Of a DNA stretch of 20,485 nt, positions 1-7,169 are shown piece after piece (the first letter of the stretch is position 1; each line of letters opens with the position of its first letter). Below the pieces are notes generated by a model. That model was not told the DNA's origin, did no database searches, and worked only from the letters and a program-made list of their open reading frames with translations. Source of the DNA: an uncultured bacterium (GTDB taxonomy: Bacteria; Verrucomicrobiota; Kiritimatiellia; RFP12; UBA1067); contig CACZAK010000084.1 of the NCBI GenBank assembly GCA_902779075.1, forward strand, positions 1 to 20,485, given 5' to 3'. The translations under genes and the position numbers were made by a program.

Positions 1-75
1 GAGTATGAGCCATGGCATGAAGTTACTCCACCACTCCCACTCCACCAATGGGGACCCTCTGGCCCCCCATGCTGA
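1..75 (+). mobile_element. Right end of RAYT-derived mini-element (copy A, left part outside window)
   Basis: The first 45 bases are identical to 3720-3764, the right end of copy C. They contain the inverted-repeat arm rich in CTCCACCACTCCCACTCCAC. After that arm, copy A continues with CAATGGGGACCCTCTGGCCC, which is roughly the reverse complement of the outer left end of copies B and C (GGGGGCGCGAGGGTCAG followed by ACACGATTGGTG). The reading frame that continues the transposase fragment in copy C is also open here and stops at 73-75. Whether copy A belongs to a full-length transposase element or a deletion derivative cannot be told, because the window begins inside it. Confidence 0.7.
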
Positions 76-114
76 TCGTGCGCTGAAGCGTGCGCGGCGG
101 CTTGCCGCAGAATG

Positions 115-123
115 TGGTATAAT
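115..123 (+). promoter_or_regulatory. Extended -10 promoter for the GH95-like gene
   Basis: TGGTATAAT is a perfect extended -10 element (TGnTATAAT). No good -35 hexamer is visible at the usual distance, which fits an extended -10 promoter. The start of transcription would fall near 130, giving a leader of about 34 bases before the ATG at 164. It lies just outside the mobile-element end, so it is not carried by the element. Confidence 0.55.
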
Positions 124-140
124 GTGCGTCGCAGCAGAAA

Positions 141-167
141 AAAAGGAGAATGAAACGGCACGGATGA
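141..167 (+). promoter_or_regulatory. Shine-Dalgarno with overlapping five-codon minicistron
   Basis: AAAAGGAG (141-148) is a strong ribosome-binding site, but it is badly placed for both nearby ATGs: one base before ATG 150 and fifteen before ATG 164. ATG 150 opens a five-codon ORF (MKRHG) whose TGA (165-167) overlaps the ATG at 164 as ATGA. Coupled re-initiation would explain how the downstream gene is translated. The start at 164 is preferred because a signal peptide begins there. Confidence 0.35.
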
Positions 168-2845
168 ACAAGATACTGGTGATTGCGGCGATGGCCGCCG
201 CAACGACCGCGTTTGCCGCGTCCGCCGCGCACATGCCGCGGCCCGTCGTGTTCGAGACGCCGGCCGACGACGAGCTGGGCGCGATGGTGTTGGGCAACGG
301 CGAACTGTGCGCGCTCGCGTGGATCACGCCGGACGGCGCGCTTCACACGGTGCTGCAGCACTCCGACAGCTGGAACGAGGGCGGCCGCCACGTGAAGACC
401 GGCGCCATCGACTATGCGACAGGAAAGCCCGTGGACGCCGGGACGTTCCGCCAGGAGCTCTCCCTCGCGCGCGGCGAATTCGAGGCGTCGTGGAAGAGCG
501 GCGGCACTCCCGTCTCCATGCGCTACCGCGTGCAGCACGGCACCGACTCGATCGCCGTGTGCGACGTGCGCGGCGCGCCAGCGGTCGAGGCGAAGGTGTC
601 CAGCTGGCGGCTCTACCCGGAGGGCCTGCGCAGCTTCACCTGCGGATGGGAGGGGCTGGGCAACCAGTTCAACGACGCCAAGGGAGCGGACGGCAAGCCG
701 CTCACGTTCGCGGTAAGCGCGGACCGTCTCGTGCCGGGCGGCTGGTGCCACGTGAACCGCAACGAGACCGTGGCGAAGATGATGAAGCTCTACGACTACT
801 ATCAGGCGACCGCCGACCTCGGGAAGCCGGACCTGCTCTCCAACCGCGTCTTCGGCGGCCTCACGCGCGAACGCCGCGAAGGCGGCAGGACGCTCTTCCT
901 CTCCGCCGTCACCTGCCTGCATCCGTGCAGGGACGAGGCTGAATGGCTCCGCCGCACGAACGAGACGCTCGACCGCGAGGGCTGGACGGTGGACGGCGAG
1001 GAGGCGAAGCGCGCCGAGCACGTCGCCGCCTGGCGCGCGTTCTGGAGCCGCAGCCACGTGGAACTCGCGCCGGCCTCCGGCGCGGCAGTCCGTCCCCGCA
1101 TGGACTTCGTGGTGAACGAAGGGCTGCCCATCGGATTCGGCGTCAATTCGCAGGGCGGCGACCGCTTCGACGGCACGTTCGGCGCGGTGGAGCTGTCGTT
1201 CGGCGAAAGGAAGGCGTATTCGGGAACGCCCAAGCCCGGTGATCGCATCGCGCCGCCCAGGAAGGAGGACGCGAAGAACGGGATGCGCTTCTCGTGCAAG
1301 TTCAACGCGAGGAACGTGAAGGGCGCGCACCGGCTGTACGACAACGTAACGCCCGGAAGGGCAAACGGATCTCTCGTGGACATCGTGGGCGAGCAACTGC
1401 GCGTGCTCGTGGGGGCCAAATGTGCGGTGCATCCGAAGAAAGTGCCTGCGGGCCGAGAGGTGTCGCTTTCCGTCGCAGTCTCGCCGTTCGGCGACGTGGA
1501 GATCGTCCTAGACGGAAAAGTCCACAGGGCGTCGCTTGGCGGCGCCGACGTCGCCGACGAGTGCCGCGCCATCACCACCGCCTACGCCGCGCAGCGCTAC
1601 GTCAACCTCTGCACCGGGCGCGGACGCCTCCCCGTGCGCTTCAACGGCTCGCTTCTCACCCTCAAGCGCAATGGCGACTGGGACTACCGCAACTGGGGCA
1701 GCGGCTACTGGTGGCAGAACACGCGCCTCCCGTACTACACCGCCTTCGCCGCCGGCGACCTCGAAATGCTCCGCCCGCTCTTCAAGCTGTACGGCGGCCT
1801 GACGGAATTCAACGTTAAGCGCACCAGGAAGTACCTCGGCCACGGAGGCGCCTACTTCACCGAGTGCATGATGCCCTGGGGCGACCAGTTCACGTACGTC
1901 TACGGCACTTCGCGCGCATGGAAGGACCGTCCCGACAAGCTGCAGGACCTCGGCTGGCACAAGTACGAGTGGGTGGGGCAGCTCGAGCTCTCCTTTCTGA
2001 TGCTCCGCCTCCACGCCTACACGGGCGACGACGCCTGGTTCAAGGCTAAGGCGCTACCCGTCATCCGCGAGTACGTGCGCTTCTTCGACGAGCACTACAA
2101 GACCGGCGCGGACGGGCGCTACGTGATGTATCCCTCGCAGGCCGCCGAGACCTGGTGGCTCTGCACGAACGCCATGCCCGAGCTTGCCGGGCTCCACGCC
2201 GTCACGCGGCTTCTGCTCGACCTGCCGGAGAGCCTCGTGGCGGGAGAGGACCGCGCCCTCTTCTCGAAGATCCGCGCGCGCCTGCCGGACCTGCCCGTGC
2301 GGACGCTCGCGGACGGCCGCACGGCCTACGCGCCGGCCAAGACGTTCACGAAGAAGTGCAACATCGAGACGCCCGAGCTGTACTGCGTGTTCCCGTTCCG
2401 CGTCTGCTCGTTCGAGAAGCCGAACGCGGAGCTCGGGCGCAACGCCTACGACGGGCGCTGGAGCAAGCTCTACTTCGGCTGGGCGCAGGACGAGGTGAAC
2501 GCCGCGTACCTGGGCATGACCGAAGAGGCGCGCGTCCACGTTGCGGACCGTGCGCTGAAGCATCCCTCGAAGAAGCACAGGTGGCCTGTTTACTGGGGGC
2601 CGAACTTCAACGAACTGCCGGACCAGGACGAGGGTGGCATCTTCATGAACGCCGTGCAGTCCATGCTCATGCAGTACGATGGGCGCAAGATATTCCTGCT
2701 TCCCGCATGGCCGAAGGAGTGGAACTGCTCGTTCAAACTGCACGCGCCGTTCAAGACGACCGTCGAAGGGCGCGTGGTGGACGGCGAACTGAAGGATCTC
2801 GTGGTCACGCCGGCCTCACGCCGCGCCGACGTCGTCCTCCCTTGA
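164..2845 (+). CDS. Secreted glycoside hydrolase-like protein, DUF5703 / GH95-like, with LamG-like insert
   Basis: The 893-residue product probably acts outside the cytoplasm on a branched polysaccharide. It begins with a signal peptide (MNKILVIAAMAAATTAFAAS, cleavage near residues 20-23). A DUF5703-type N-terminal beta domain follows (AMVLGNGELCALAWI, then HSDSWNEGG and FRQELSLARGEF). From about residue 470 there is an (alpha/alpha)6-barrel like GH95 relatives, with AQRYVNLCTGRG, YWWQNTRLPYY and ECMMPWGDQ; Glu567 is a candidate catalytic acid by position only. The C-terminal YDGRKIFLLPAWPKEW is typical of the family. Between WRAFWSRSHVEL (about 290) and the barrel sits an extra segment of about 150 residues resembling a concanavalin/LamG fold (IGFGVNSQGGDRFDGTF). 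The start at 164 was chosen because upstream codons lie in mobile-element DNA. Substrate is unknown. It lies between element copies A and B. Confidence 0.75.
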   Translation: MNKILVIAAMAAATTAFAASAAHMPRPVVFETPADDELGAMVLGNGELCALAWITPDGALHTVLQHSDSWNEGGRHVKTGAIDYATGKPVDAGTFRQELSLARGEFEASWKSGGTPVSMRYRVQHGTDSIAVCDVRGAPAVEAKVSSWRLYPEGLRSFTCGWEGLGNQFNDAKGADGKPLTFAVSADRLVPGGWCHVNRNETVAKMMKLYDYYQATADLGKPDLLSNRVFGGLTRERREGGRTLFLSAVTCLHPCRDEAEWLRRTNETLDREGWTVDGEEAKRAEHVAAWRAFWSRSHVELAPASGAAVRPRMDFVVNEGLPIGFGVNSQGGDRFDGTFGAVELSFGERKAYSGTPKPGDRIAPPRKEDAKNGMRFSCKFNARNVKGAHRLYDNVTPGRANGSLVDIVGEQLRVLVGAKCAVHPKKVPAGREVSLSVAVSPFGDVEIVLDGKVHRASLGGADVADECRAITTAYAAQRYVNLCTGRGRLPVRFNGSLLTLKRNGDWDYRNWGSGYWWQNTRLPYYTAFAAGDLEMLRPLFKLYGGLTEFNVKRTRKYLGHGGAYFTECMMPWGDQFTYVYGTSRAWKDRPDKLQDLGWHKYEWVGQLELSFLMLRLHAYTGDDAWFKAKALPVIREYVRFFDEHYKTGADGRYVMYPSQAAETWWLCTNAMPELAGLHAVTRLLLDLPESLVAGEDRALFSKIRARLPDLPVRTLADGRTAYAPAKTFTKKCNIETPELYCVFPFRVCSFEKPNAELGRNAYDGRWSKLYFGWAQDEVNAAYLGMTEEARVHVADRALKHPSKKHRWPVYWGPNFNELPDQDEGGIFMNAVQSMLMQYDGRKIFLLPAWPKEWNCSFKLHAPFKTTVEGRVVDGELKDLVVTPASRRADVVLP

Positions 2846-2861
2846 CCGGCTCGCGGAAACG

Positions 2862-3014
2862 GAGGGGGCGCGAGGGTCAGACACGATTGGTGCAGTAAGA
2901 GTGGTGGAGCGACTGAATTTTTGGTAAACTGTCTGCCATGCGACGCCCAAGGAACTTTCAAACGGACAGATGCTACCACCTGGTAAACCGGGACCCTCTG
3001 ACGCTCCTGGCACT
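2862..3014 (+). mobile_element. RAYT-derived mini-element, copy B
   Basis: From 2862 to 2990 the sequence matches 3563-3691 (copy C) at a constant offset of 701 bases, with few substitutions and no gaps. The shared part holds the outer end (GAGGGGGCGCGAGGGTCAG), the GTGGAG-rich inverted-repeat arm, an extended -10 and the first 18 codons of a transposase. Copy B then jumps to GGGACCCTCTGACGCTCCTGG, which resembles the outer right end seen in copy A (GGGGACCCTCTGGCCCCCC). The middle, including the right inverted-repeat arm, has been deleted. The right boundary is approximate. Confidence 0.7.
2922..2930 (+). promoter_or_regulatory. Extended -10 promoter inside mini-element copy B
   Basis: TGGTAAACT fits TGnTATAAT with a TAAACT -10 hexamer. 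It ends 7 bases before the ATG at 2938, so the predicted transcript would start at or next to that ATG (leaderless). The same spacing is found in copy C. No convincing -35 is seen. It probably drives the leader ORF and the gene at 3033. Confidence 0.45.
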
Positions 3015-3033
3015 CTTATGGGCAAGGAATTGA
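2938..3033 (+). pseudogene. RAYT (REP-associated tyrosine transposase) N-terminal fragment, leader ORF of copy B
   Basis: The 31-codon ORF begins MRRPRNFQTDRCYHLVNR, which matches the start of Y1/HUH-type RAYT transposases (the RCYHLVNR motif). After residue 18 it runs into the element's outer end and stops. The HUH motif and catalytic tyrosine are absent, so it cannot transpose DNA. There is no Shine-Dalgarno and the ATG lies 7 bases after the -10, suggesting leaderless translation. Its TGA (3031-3033) overlaps the ATG (3033-3035) of the next gene as TGATG, the usual geometry of translational coupling. Confidence 0.65.
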
Positions 3034-3560
3034 TGAATAAGACACCGCAACAAGTGCGTGTTAAAAGTCGGCTTGTTAAGTTGTTGTTTGTTGCTACGAC
3101 GGTTACATTAACATTTATATTGATTCTTAGTTCGACAACGATTCCGTTTCCATTGCATTATTGGAATGTTGTATTTCATCGTGAAGAGGCAATATTCAAG
3201 CAATTGAAACAGGGGCGGCTTGTCACATATCAATTTACTTTTCAGGATTCTTCATGGGTAAGAATCCATTTTCATCCTCAGTTTGACCTGCTTTTTAGGA
3301 TGTACCATGGCGGAATTTACTTGCTTACCAGTGATGGTCGGCAAAGAAAATATATATGTGACTATAGCCCCTGTGGGTTTGCGTTGGGGTTTGAAGATGA
3401 GGACATCGGCATTTTTAACAGAATGTCGGTTCAGGAGTGTTCCTTGAGTGAACTAGATGAGATAATAATATCTTACGCTGGATCTTCTTGTTTTGTTGCC
3501 GAACAAGGTGATGCGTCGGAGGATATTAAAACTTCTGGAGATTCAAAAGTTCAAGAATGA
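3033..3560 (+). CDS. AT-rich orphan protein with one N-terminal membrane segment
   Basis: No family is recognised for this 175-residue product. The start at ATG 3033 is supported by AAGGA at 3024-3028 and by overlap with the stop of the upstream leader ORF; an in-frame ATG at 3018 is less well placed. Residues 1-15 are basic, 16-35 form a hydrophobic helix (LLFVATTVTLTFILILSS), and the rest, about 140 residues, is predicted extracytoplasmic with aromatic beta-like stretches (LVTYQFTFQDSSWVRIHFH). Only a few cysteines are present. Its base composition is clearly more AT-rich than the genes on both sides and its codon use differs, which suggests acquisition from elsewhere. It is bracketed by mini-element copies B and C. 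Confidence 0.6.
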   Translation: MNKTPQQVRVKSRLVKLLFVATTVTLTFILILSSTTIPFPLHYWNVVFHREEAIFKQLKQGRLVTYQFTFQDSSWVRIHFHPQFDLLFRMYHGGIYLLTSDGRQRKYICDYSPCGFALGFEDEDIGIFNRMSVQECSLSELDEIIISYAGSSCFVAEQGDASEDIKTSGDSKVQE

Positions 3561-3562
3561 CA

Positions 3563-3764
3563 GAGGGGGCGCGAGGGTCAGACACGATTGGTGGAGTAAG
3601 AGTGGTGGAGTGACGGAAACTATGGTATACTGTTCGCCATGCGACGCCCAAGGAACTTTCAAACGGACAGATGCTACCACCTGGTAAACCGGGTGGGCCA
3701 TCGCGCCTTTTACCTGGACGAGTATGAGCCATGGCATGAAGTTACTCCACCACTCCCACTCCAC
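3563..3764 (+). mobile_element. RAYT-derived mini-element, copy C (about 200 bp, both arms present)
   Basis: This is the most complete copy. The left arm (3591-3614, GTGGAGTAAGAGTGGTGGAG then TGAC) and right arm (3741-3764) are imperfect inverted repeats, 21 of 24 positions matching. Between them lie an extended -10 and the first 26 or so codons of a RAYT transposase, joined directly to the 3' end of the element. The outer right end present in copy A is missing or altered after 3764. The size, inverted ends and missing transposase body fit a MITE or REPIN-like non-autonomous element mobilised by a RAYT elsewhere in the genome. Confidence 0.7.
3623..3631 (+). promoter_or_regulatory. Extended -10 promoter inside mini-element copy C
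   Basis: TGGTATACT matches TGnTATAAT at five of six -10 positions and ends exactly 7 bases before the ATG at 3639, predicting a leaderless transcript. It is at the same place in the element as the promoter at 2922-2930. It is the only clear promoter in front of the oxidoreductase gene at 3778. Confidence 0.5.
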
Positions 3765-3767
3765 TGA
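3639..3767 (+). pseudogene. RAYT transposase N-terminal fragment, 42-codon leader ORF of copy C
   Basis: It starts MRRPRNFQTDRCYHLVNR and continues VGHRAFYLD, which follows the conserved N-terminus of RAYT transposases. It then joins the element's right end (EYEPWHEVTPPLPLH) and stops. All catalytic residues of the Y1/HUH domain are missing. The stop TGA at 3765-3767 overlaps the GAGGG Shine-Dalgarno (3766-3770) of the gene at 3778, so ribosomes finishing the leader would arrive on the next start site. It may be just a scar or may work as a coupled leader peptide. Confidence 0.65.
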
Positions 3768-3777
3768 GGGATACGCC

Positions 3778-6700
3778 ATGGAAAATAAAGTAGTTGGGGC
3801 GCTCGCGGGTGCGGGCATTCTCTTGAATGTGTTCGCGGGCAGACTGCCCGTGGTGCAGGACGTAGACGTGGTGGTGGCCGGCGGTTCGTCCGCCGCCGTC
3901 GCCGCCGCGGTCGCCGCGAAGCAGGCGGGCGCGACGGTGTTTCTCGCCGCGCCGCGTCCGTACCTGGGCGAGGACCTCGCGGGCACGTTGCGTCTTGCGC
4001 GTGTGCCGGGCGACGACGAGTCGCATCCGATCTACCGCGCGATTTTCGACGGACGCCGCGCCGCGCGCGCGAGCTGGCCATTCACCTACACCTACGACGC
4101 AAAGCCAGACAAGCAGCATCTTGACGCGAAGCAGTCCGTACTTACGGACGGAAAGTTCAGCAACGCGACGCTGGAAAGCGTGCAGTTCTCCGGCGACGTC
4201 ACCGTGTCCGTCGATCTCGGCGAGGCGCGCGACATCTCCGGCGTGGAACTCTCCACGTACCTGCGCGAACACAAGGCCGGCAAGAATCGAAAGGCCGACC
4301 TCTCGAAGGTTGGATTCCGCACGGCGGCGATGGAGGTGTCCGCAAGCCGCGATGGCAAGGAGTGGAGCCTTGTCTCCTTTTCCGACAAGCCCGCCGTCAG
4401 GGGTACCACCAACAGCGGCATCCTCTCCGTGCCGATCTCCGGCACGTGGCGTTACCTGCGCGTCCGCGCGGTGCGGGATCCCGCGTATCCGCGCCAGCTC
4501 CTCGGCGAACTGCGCGTGTTGAAGGGCGATTCAGCCGTCGATACGCTTGTTGACCGCACCACGCCCATCGCCGTGAAGCGGACGCTTGACGAGGCGCTTC
4601 TCGCGGCGGACGTTCCCTACCTCACGGGCGCGGTGCCGTGTGGTCTCCTGAAGGACGAAGACGAGCGCGTGTGCGGCATTGTGATCGCGGACCGCAGCGG
4701 ACGCCAGGCGATCCGCGCGAAGATGATCATCGACGCGATGCCGCGCGGCCGCATCGCCCGTCTCACGGGCGCCGAGGCGACGTTCAAAGCCGGCACGCGC
4801 ACGTTCTCGCGCATCGTTCTTTCCGGGGAACGTCCGAAGAGTTCCCGCGTGCGCACCACGCAGCTTCCCGGCGACGTGCCAGTGACGGTGAAGAACATCC
4901 GCTCGAAGAGATTCCCCAATGATTTCACGGCGCACTTCTGGAAGTGCGAGATGGACATCGACATGCCGGATGATTCGGCGCGTTCCTTCGCTGAGGCGGA
5001 ACAGGCGCTGCGCGATGCCACGTTCACGCCGCTCCAGGCTGATGCCGCGAACACGGCAATTCTCGCGGACGAACCCGCCTTGCGGGTGCCCGACGGCAAA
5101 CCCGTGTTCGTGCTTGCGCCGTGTGCATTCCCCGGCAAGGCAATCACGGTTGGCGCACAGACGGGCACGGCGGCGGCGAAGACCGCGAAGGGAATCCCCG
5201 CGCCGAGCGGGCGGATTTACGTGTACGGCGCGTTGCCGGGCGAGAAGCTGCTGATACATGCGTCCGCCGAGCGCGTAGGCGAACACGCGAAGGCGCTGCC
5301 GTCATACCTCGTGAAGGCGTCCGGCACGGTCGCGGACGTTTCGCCGATGCCGCTTCTCGCGACATGCGACACATTCGTGGCGGGCGCGGGCACGGGCGGC
5401 GGCCCGGCCGGAATCTCGGCCGCGCGCGCGGGCGCGAAGACGATCGTGTGCGAGTACGTTTACATGATGGGCGGCGTCACGACGGACGGTTTGATCGGAC
5501 ACTACTACTACGGCAACCGCGTTGGCTTCACGCAGGAGATCGACGCGGGCGTGCAGGAGACGGGCGCGGTGTTCCCGCAGGCGAAGAGCGAGTGGTACCG
5601 CCGCGAGCAGCGTCGGGCGGGCGCGGAGATCTGGTTTGGCACGATGCTCCAGGGCGTGATCGTGTACGGCTCGCGCGTGATAGGCGTTGTGGTGGTGATG
5701 CCGGACGGCACGCGCGGCGCGGTACGCTGCTCGAACGTGGTGGACGCCACGGGCAACGCGGAAATCCCCGCGCTCGTCGGCACCGACACCGAGTTCATCA
5801 CCGACACCGAACTTTCCGTGCAGGGCGCGACCATGGCGAGAAATACGCTTGGCACGGGCTACGCGAACTCCGACCTCGGCTTCGTGGACGATACGGACGC
5901 CGCCGACGTCTTCTACTTCGCGCTTCGCTCGCGCATGAGCATGCCGGACGGATCGTGGGACCAGTCGCAGGTGGTCAACAGCCGCGAGCGTCGCCGCATG
6001 GTGGGCGCGTTCTACATGACGCCGCCCGACGTGATGAACGGCCGCACGTATCCCGACACTGTGGTGCGCACGTATTCGAACTTCGACTCGCACGGGCAGA
6101 CCGCGCACGACGCGTTCTTCATCGAGGATCCCGGACACAAGCCGATGTACGTGAACCTGCCGTACCGCTGTTTCCTGCCGAAGACGCTCGACGGTGTGCT
6201 CGTGACGGGCCTCGGCATCAGCGCGCACCGCGACGCAATGCCGATCCTGCGCATGGAACCCGACGTGCAGAACCAGGGTTACGTGGCCGGCTATGCGGCG
6301 GCGTCTGCCGTAAAGGCGGGAGTCTCCGTGCGCAACGTGGACATCAAGGCGCTCCAGGCGCACCTTGTGGAGAAGAAAATCATCGGACCCGACGTGCCGA
6401 ATCAGAAGGACTCCTTCCCGCTCTCCGACGAGGCGTTCGCCAAGGCCGTACACGACCTCGCGGACAACTACAAGGGCCTCGCCGTGCTGATGACCGACCC
6501 CGACCGGGCTCGTCCGCTTCTTGCCGCCGCCTACCGCAGCGCAGAGGGTGAGGCGAAGTTCAACTACGCCCATCTGCTCGCGATGCTTGGTTGCGACGAC
6601 GGCGCGGCGCTCGTGCTCGCGAAGTTCAAGGCTATGGACTGGGACAAGGGCTGGAACTACCGCGGCATGGGACAGTACAACCGCAGCGTGAGCTGGGTTG

Positions 6701-7116
6701 ACAGCTACGCGATCGCGCTCGGCCACGCGAAGGTGCACGCCGCCGTGCCTGCGCTCGTCGAGAAGGCCGATTTGCTTACGGAGAAGAGCGAGTACTCGCA
6801 CTTCCGTGCCATCGCTCGCGCACTTGAGGAAATCGGCGACAAGTCTGCAGCCCCCGCGCTTGCGCGCGTGTTGAAGCGTCCCGGCATCGGCGGCCACGCG
6901 CAGAAGATGCAGGCCAAGGTGCCGGTGTTCCCGGGCTACTCCAACAAGGCGGGCGACTGGGAGCGCACGCTCTCCCTGCGCGAAATCTGCATCGCCCGCG
7001 CGCTCTACCGTCTCGGCGACACGCCGGATGGACTTGGCCGCCGCACGATGGAAGCCTACGCGGCCGATCCTCGCCGCGCGTTCGCCACGCATGCGCAGCT
7101 CGTGCTGGGCAAGTGA
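3778..7116 (+). CDS. Tandem FAD-dependent oxidoreductase (PF12831-type) with discoidin-like insert and C-terminal helical repeats
   Basis: The 1112-residue product has two FAD_oxidored-type modules. The second (from about residue 531) has a good dinucleotide-binding motif, DTFVAGAGTGGGPAG, with the expected acidic residue Glu559 (KTIVCEY) and the family signature MMGGVTTDGLIGHYYYGN; it should bind FAD. The first (from about 29) is degenerate: GGSSAA replaces GxGxxG and the acidic residue is lost (VFLAAPRP). Into the first module is inserted a segment of about 130 residues (about 105-240) like an F5/8 type C (discoidin) domain (VDLGEARDISGVELS, GTWRYLRVRAV). Residues from about 900 look like HEAT-type helices. 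The N-terminus is mildly hydrophobic and could be a signal or anchor. The start at 3778 has GAGGG seven bases upstream; earlier codons lie in mobile-element DNA. Substrate is unknown; the setting suggests carbohydrates. Confidence 0.75.
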   Translation: MENKVVGALAGAGILLNVFAGRLPVVQDVDVVVAGGSSAAVAAAVAAKQAGATVFLAAPRPYLGEDLAGTLRLARVPGDDESHPIYRAIFDGRRAARASWPFTYTYDAKPDKQHLDAKQSVLTDGKFSNATLESVQFSGDVTVSVDLGEARDISGVELSTYLREHKAGKNRKADLSKVGFRTAAMEVSASRDGKEWSLVSFSDKPAVRGTTNSGILSVPISGTWRYLRVRAVRDPAYPRQLLGELRVLKGDSAVDTLVDRTTPIAVKRTLDEALLAADVPYLTGAVPCGLLKDEDERVCGIVIADRSGRQAIRAKMIIDAMPRGRIARLTGAEATFKAGTRTFSRIVLSGERPKSSRVRTTQLPGDVPVTVKNIRSKRFPNDFTAHFWKCEMDIDMPDDSARSFAEAEQALRDATFTPLQADAANTAILADEPALRVPDGKPVFVLAPCAFPGKAITVGAQTGTAAAKTAKGIPAPSGRIYVYGALPGEKLLIHASAERVGEHAKALPSYLVKASGTVADVSPMPLLATCDTFVAGAGTGGGPAGISAARAGAKTIVCEYVYMMGGVTTDGLIGHYYYGNRVGFTQEIDAGVQETGAVFPQAKSEWYRREQRRAGAEIWFGTMLQGVIVYGSRVIGVVVVMPDGTRGAVRCSNVVDATGNAEIPALVGTDTEFITDTELSVQGATMARNTLGTGYANSDLGFVDDTDAADVFYFALRSRMSMPDGSWDQSQVVNSRERRRMVGAFYMTPPDVMNGRTYPDTVVRTYSNFDSHGQTAHDAFFIEDPGHKPMYVNLPYRCFLPKTLDGVLVTGLGISAHRDAMPILRMEPDVQNQGYVAGYAAASAVKAGVSVRNVDIKALQAHLVEKKIIGPDVPNQKDSFPLSDEAFAKAVHDLADNYKGLAVLMTDPDRARPLLAAAYRSAEGEAKFNYAHLLAMLGCDDGAALVLAKFKAMDWDKGWNYRGMGQYNRSVSWVDSYAIALGHAKVHAAVPALVEKADLLTEKSEYSHFRAIARALEEIGDKSAAPALARVLKRPGIGGHAQKMQAKVPVFPGYSNKAGDWERTLSLREICIARALYRLGDTPDGLGRRTMEAYAADPRRAFATHAQLVLGK

Positions 7117-7132
7117 CTGCCCTTGCGTAATA

Positions 7133-7162
7133 TTGACGGTGAAATGGGAAAAAGTGTATAAT
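7133..7162 (+). promoter_or_regulatory. Strong sigma-70-like promoter, apparently leaderless
   Basis: TTGACG (7133-7138), 18 bases, then a perfect TATAAT (7157-7162). The -10 ends 7 bases before ATG 7170, so transcription should start at or right next to the start codon. No Shine-Dalgarno precedes that ATG. Confidence 0.7.
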
Positions 7163-7169
7163 GTGCATC

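Noticed and set aside
1..163. In-frame ATG at 5 as the start of the GH95-like gene
   Set aside because: The first 53 codons would lie in mobile-element end sequence and put the signal peptide in the middle of the protein. The same element-derived peptide precedes the unrelated gene at 3778, showing that it is not part of either protein.
23..1432. Long open frame on the minus strand opposite the GH95-like gene
   Set aside because: Protein is rich in Arg, His and Ala with no family pattern; it is the shadow of a GC-rich gene whose plus-strand product has a signal peptide and family motifs.
5302..7092. 596-codon minus-strand frame inside the oxidoreductase gene
   Set aside because: Arg/His/Val-rich shadow with no motif; the plus strand encodes the recognisable FAD enzyme.
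7161..7169. ATG 7161 as the start of the AAA-ATPase-like gene
   Set aside because: It overlaps the perfect -10 hexamer TATAAT (7157-7162), so it would not be in the transcript.
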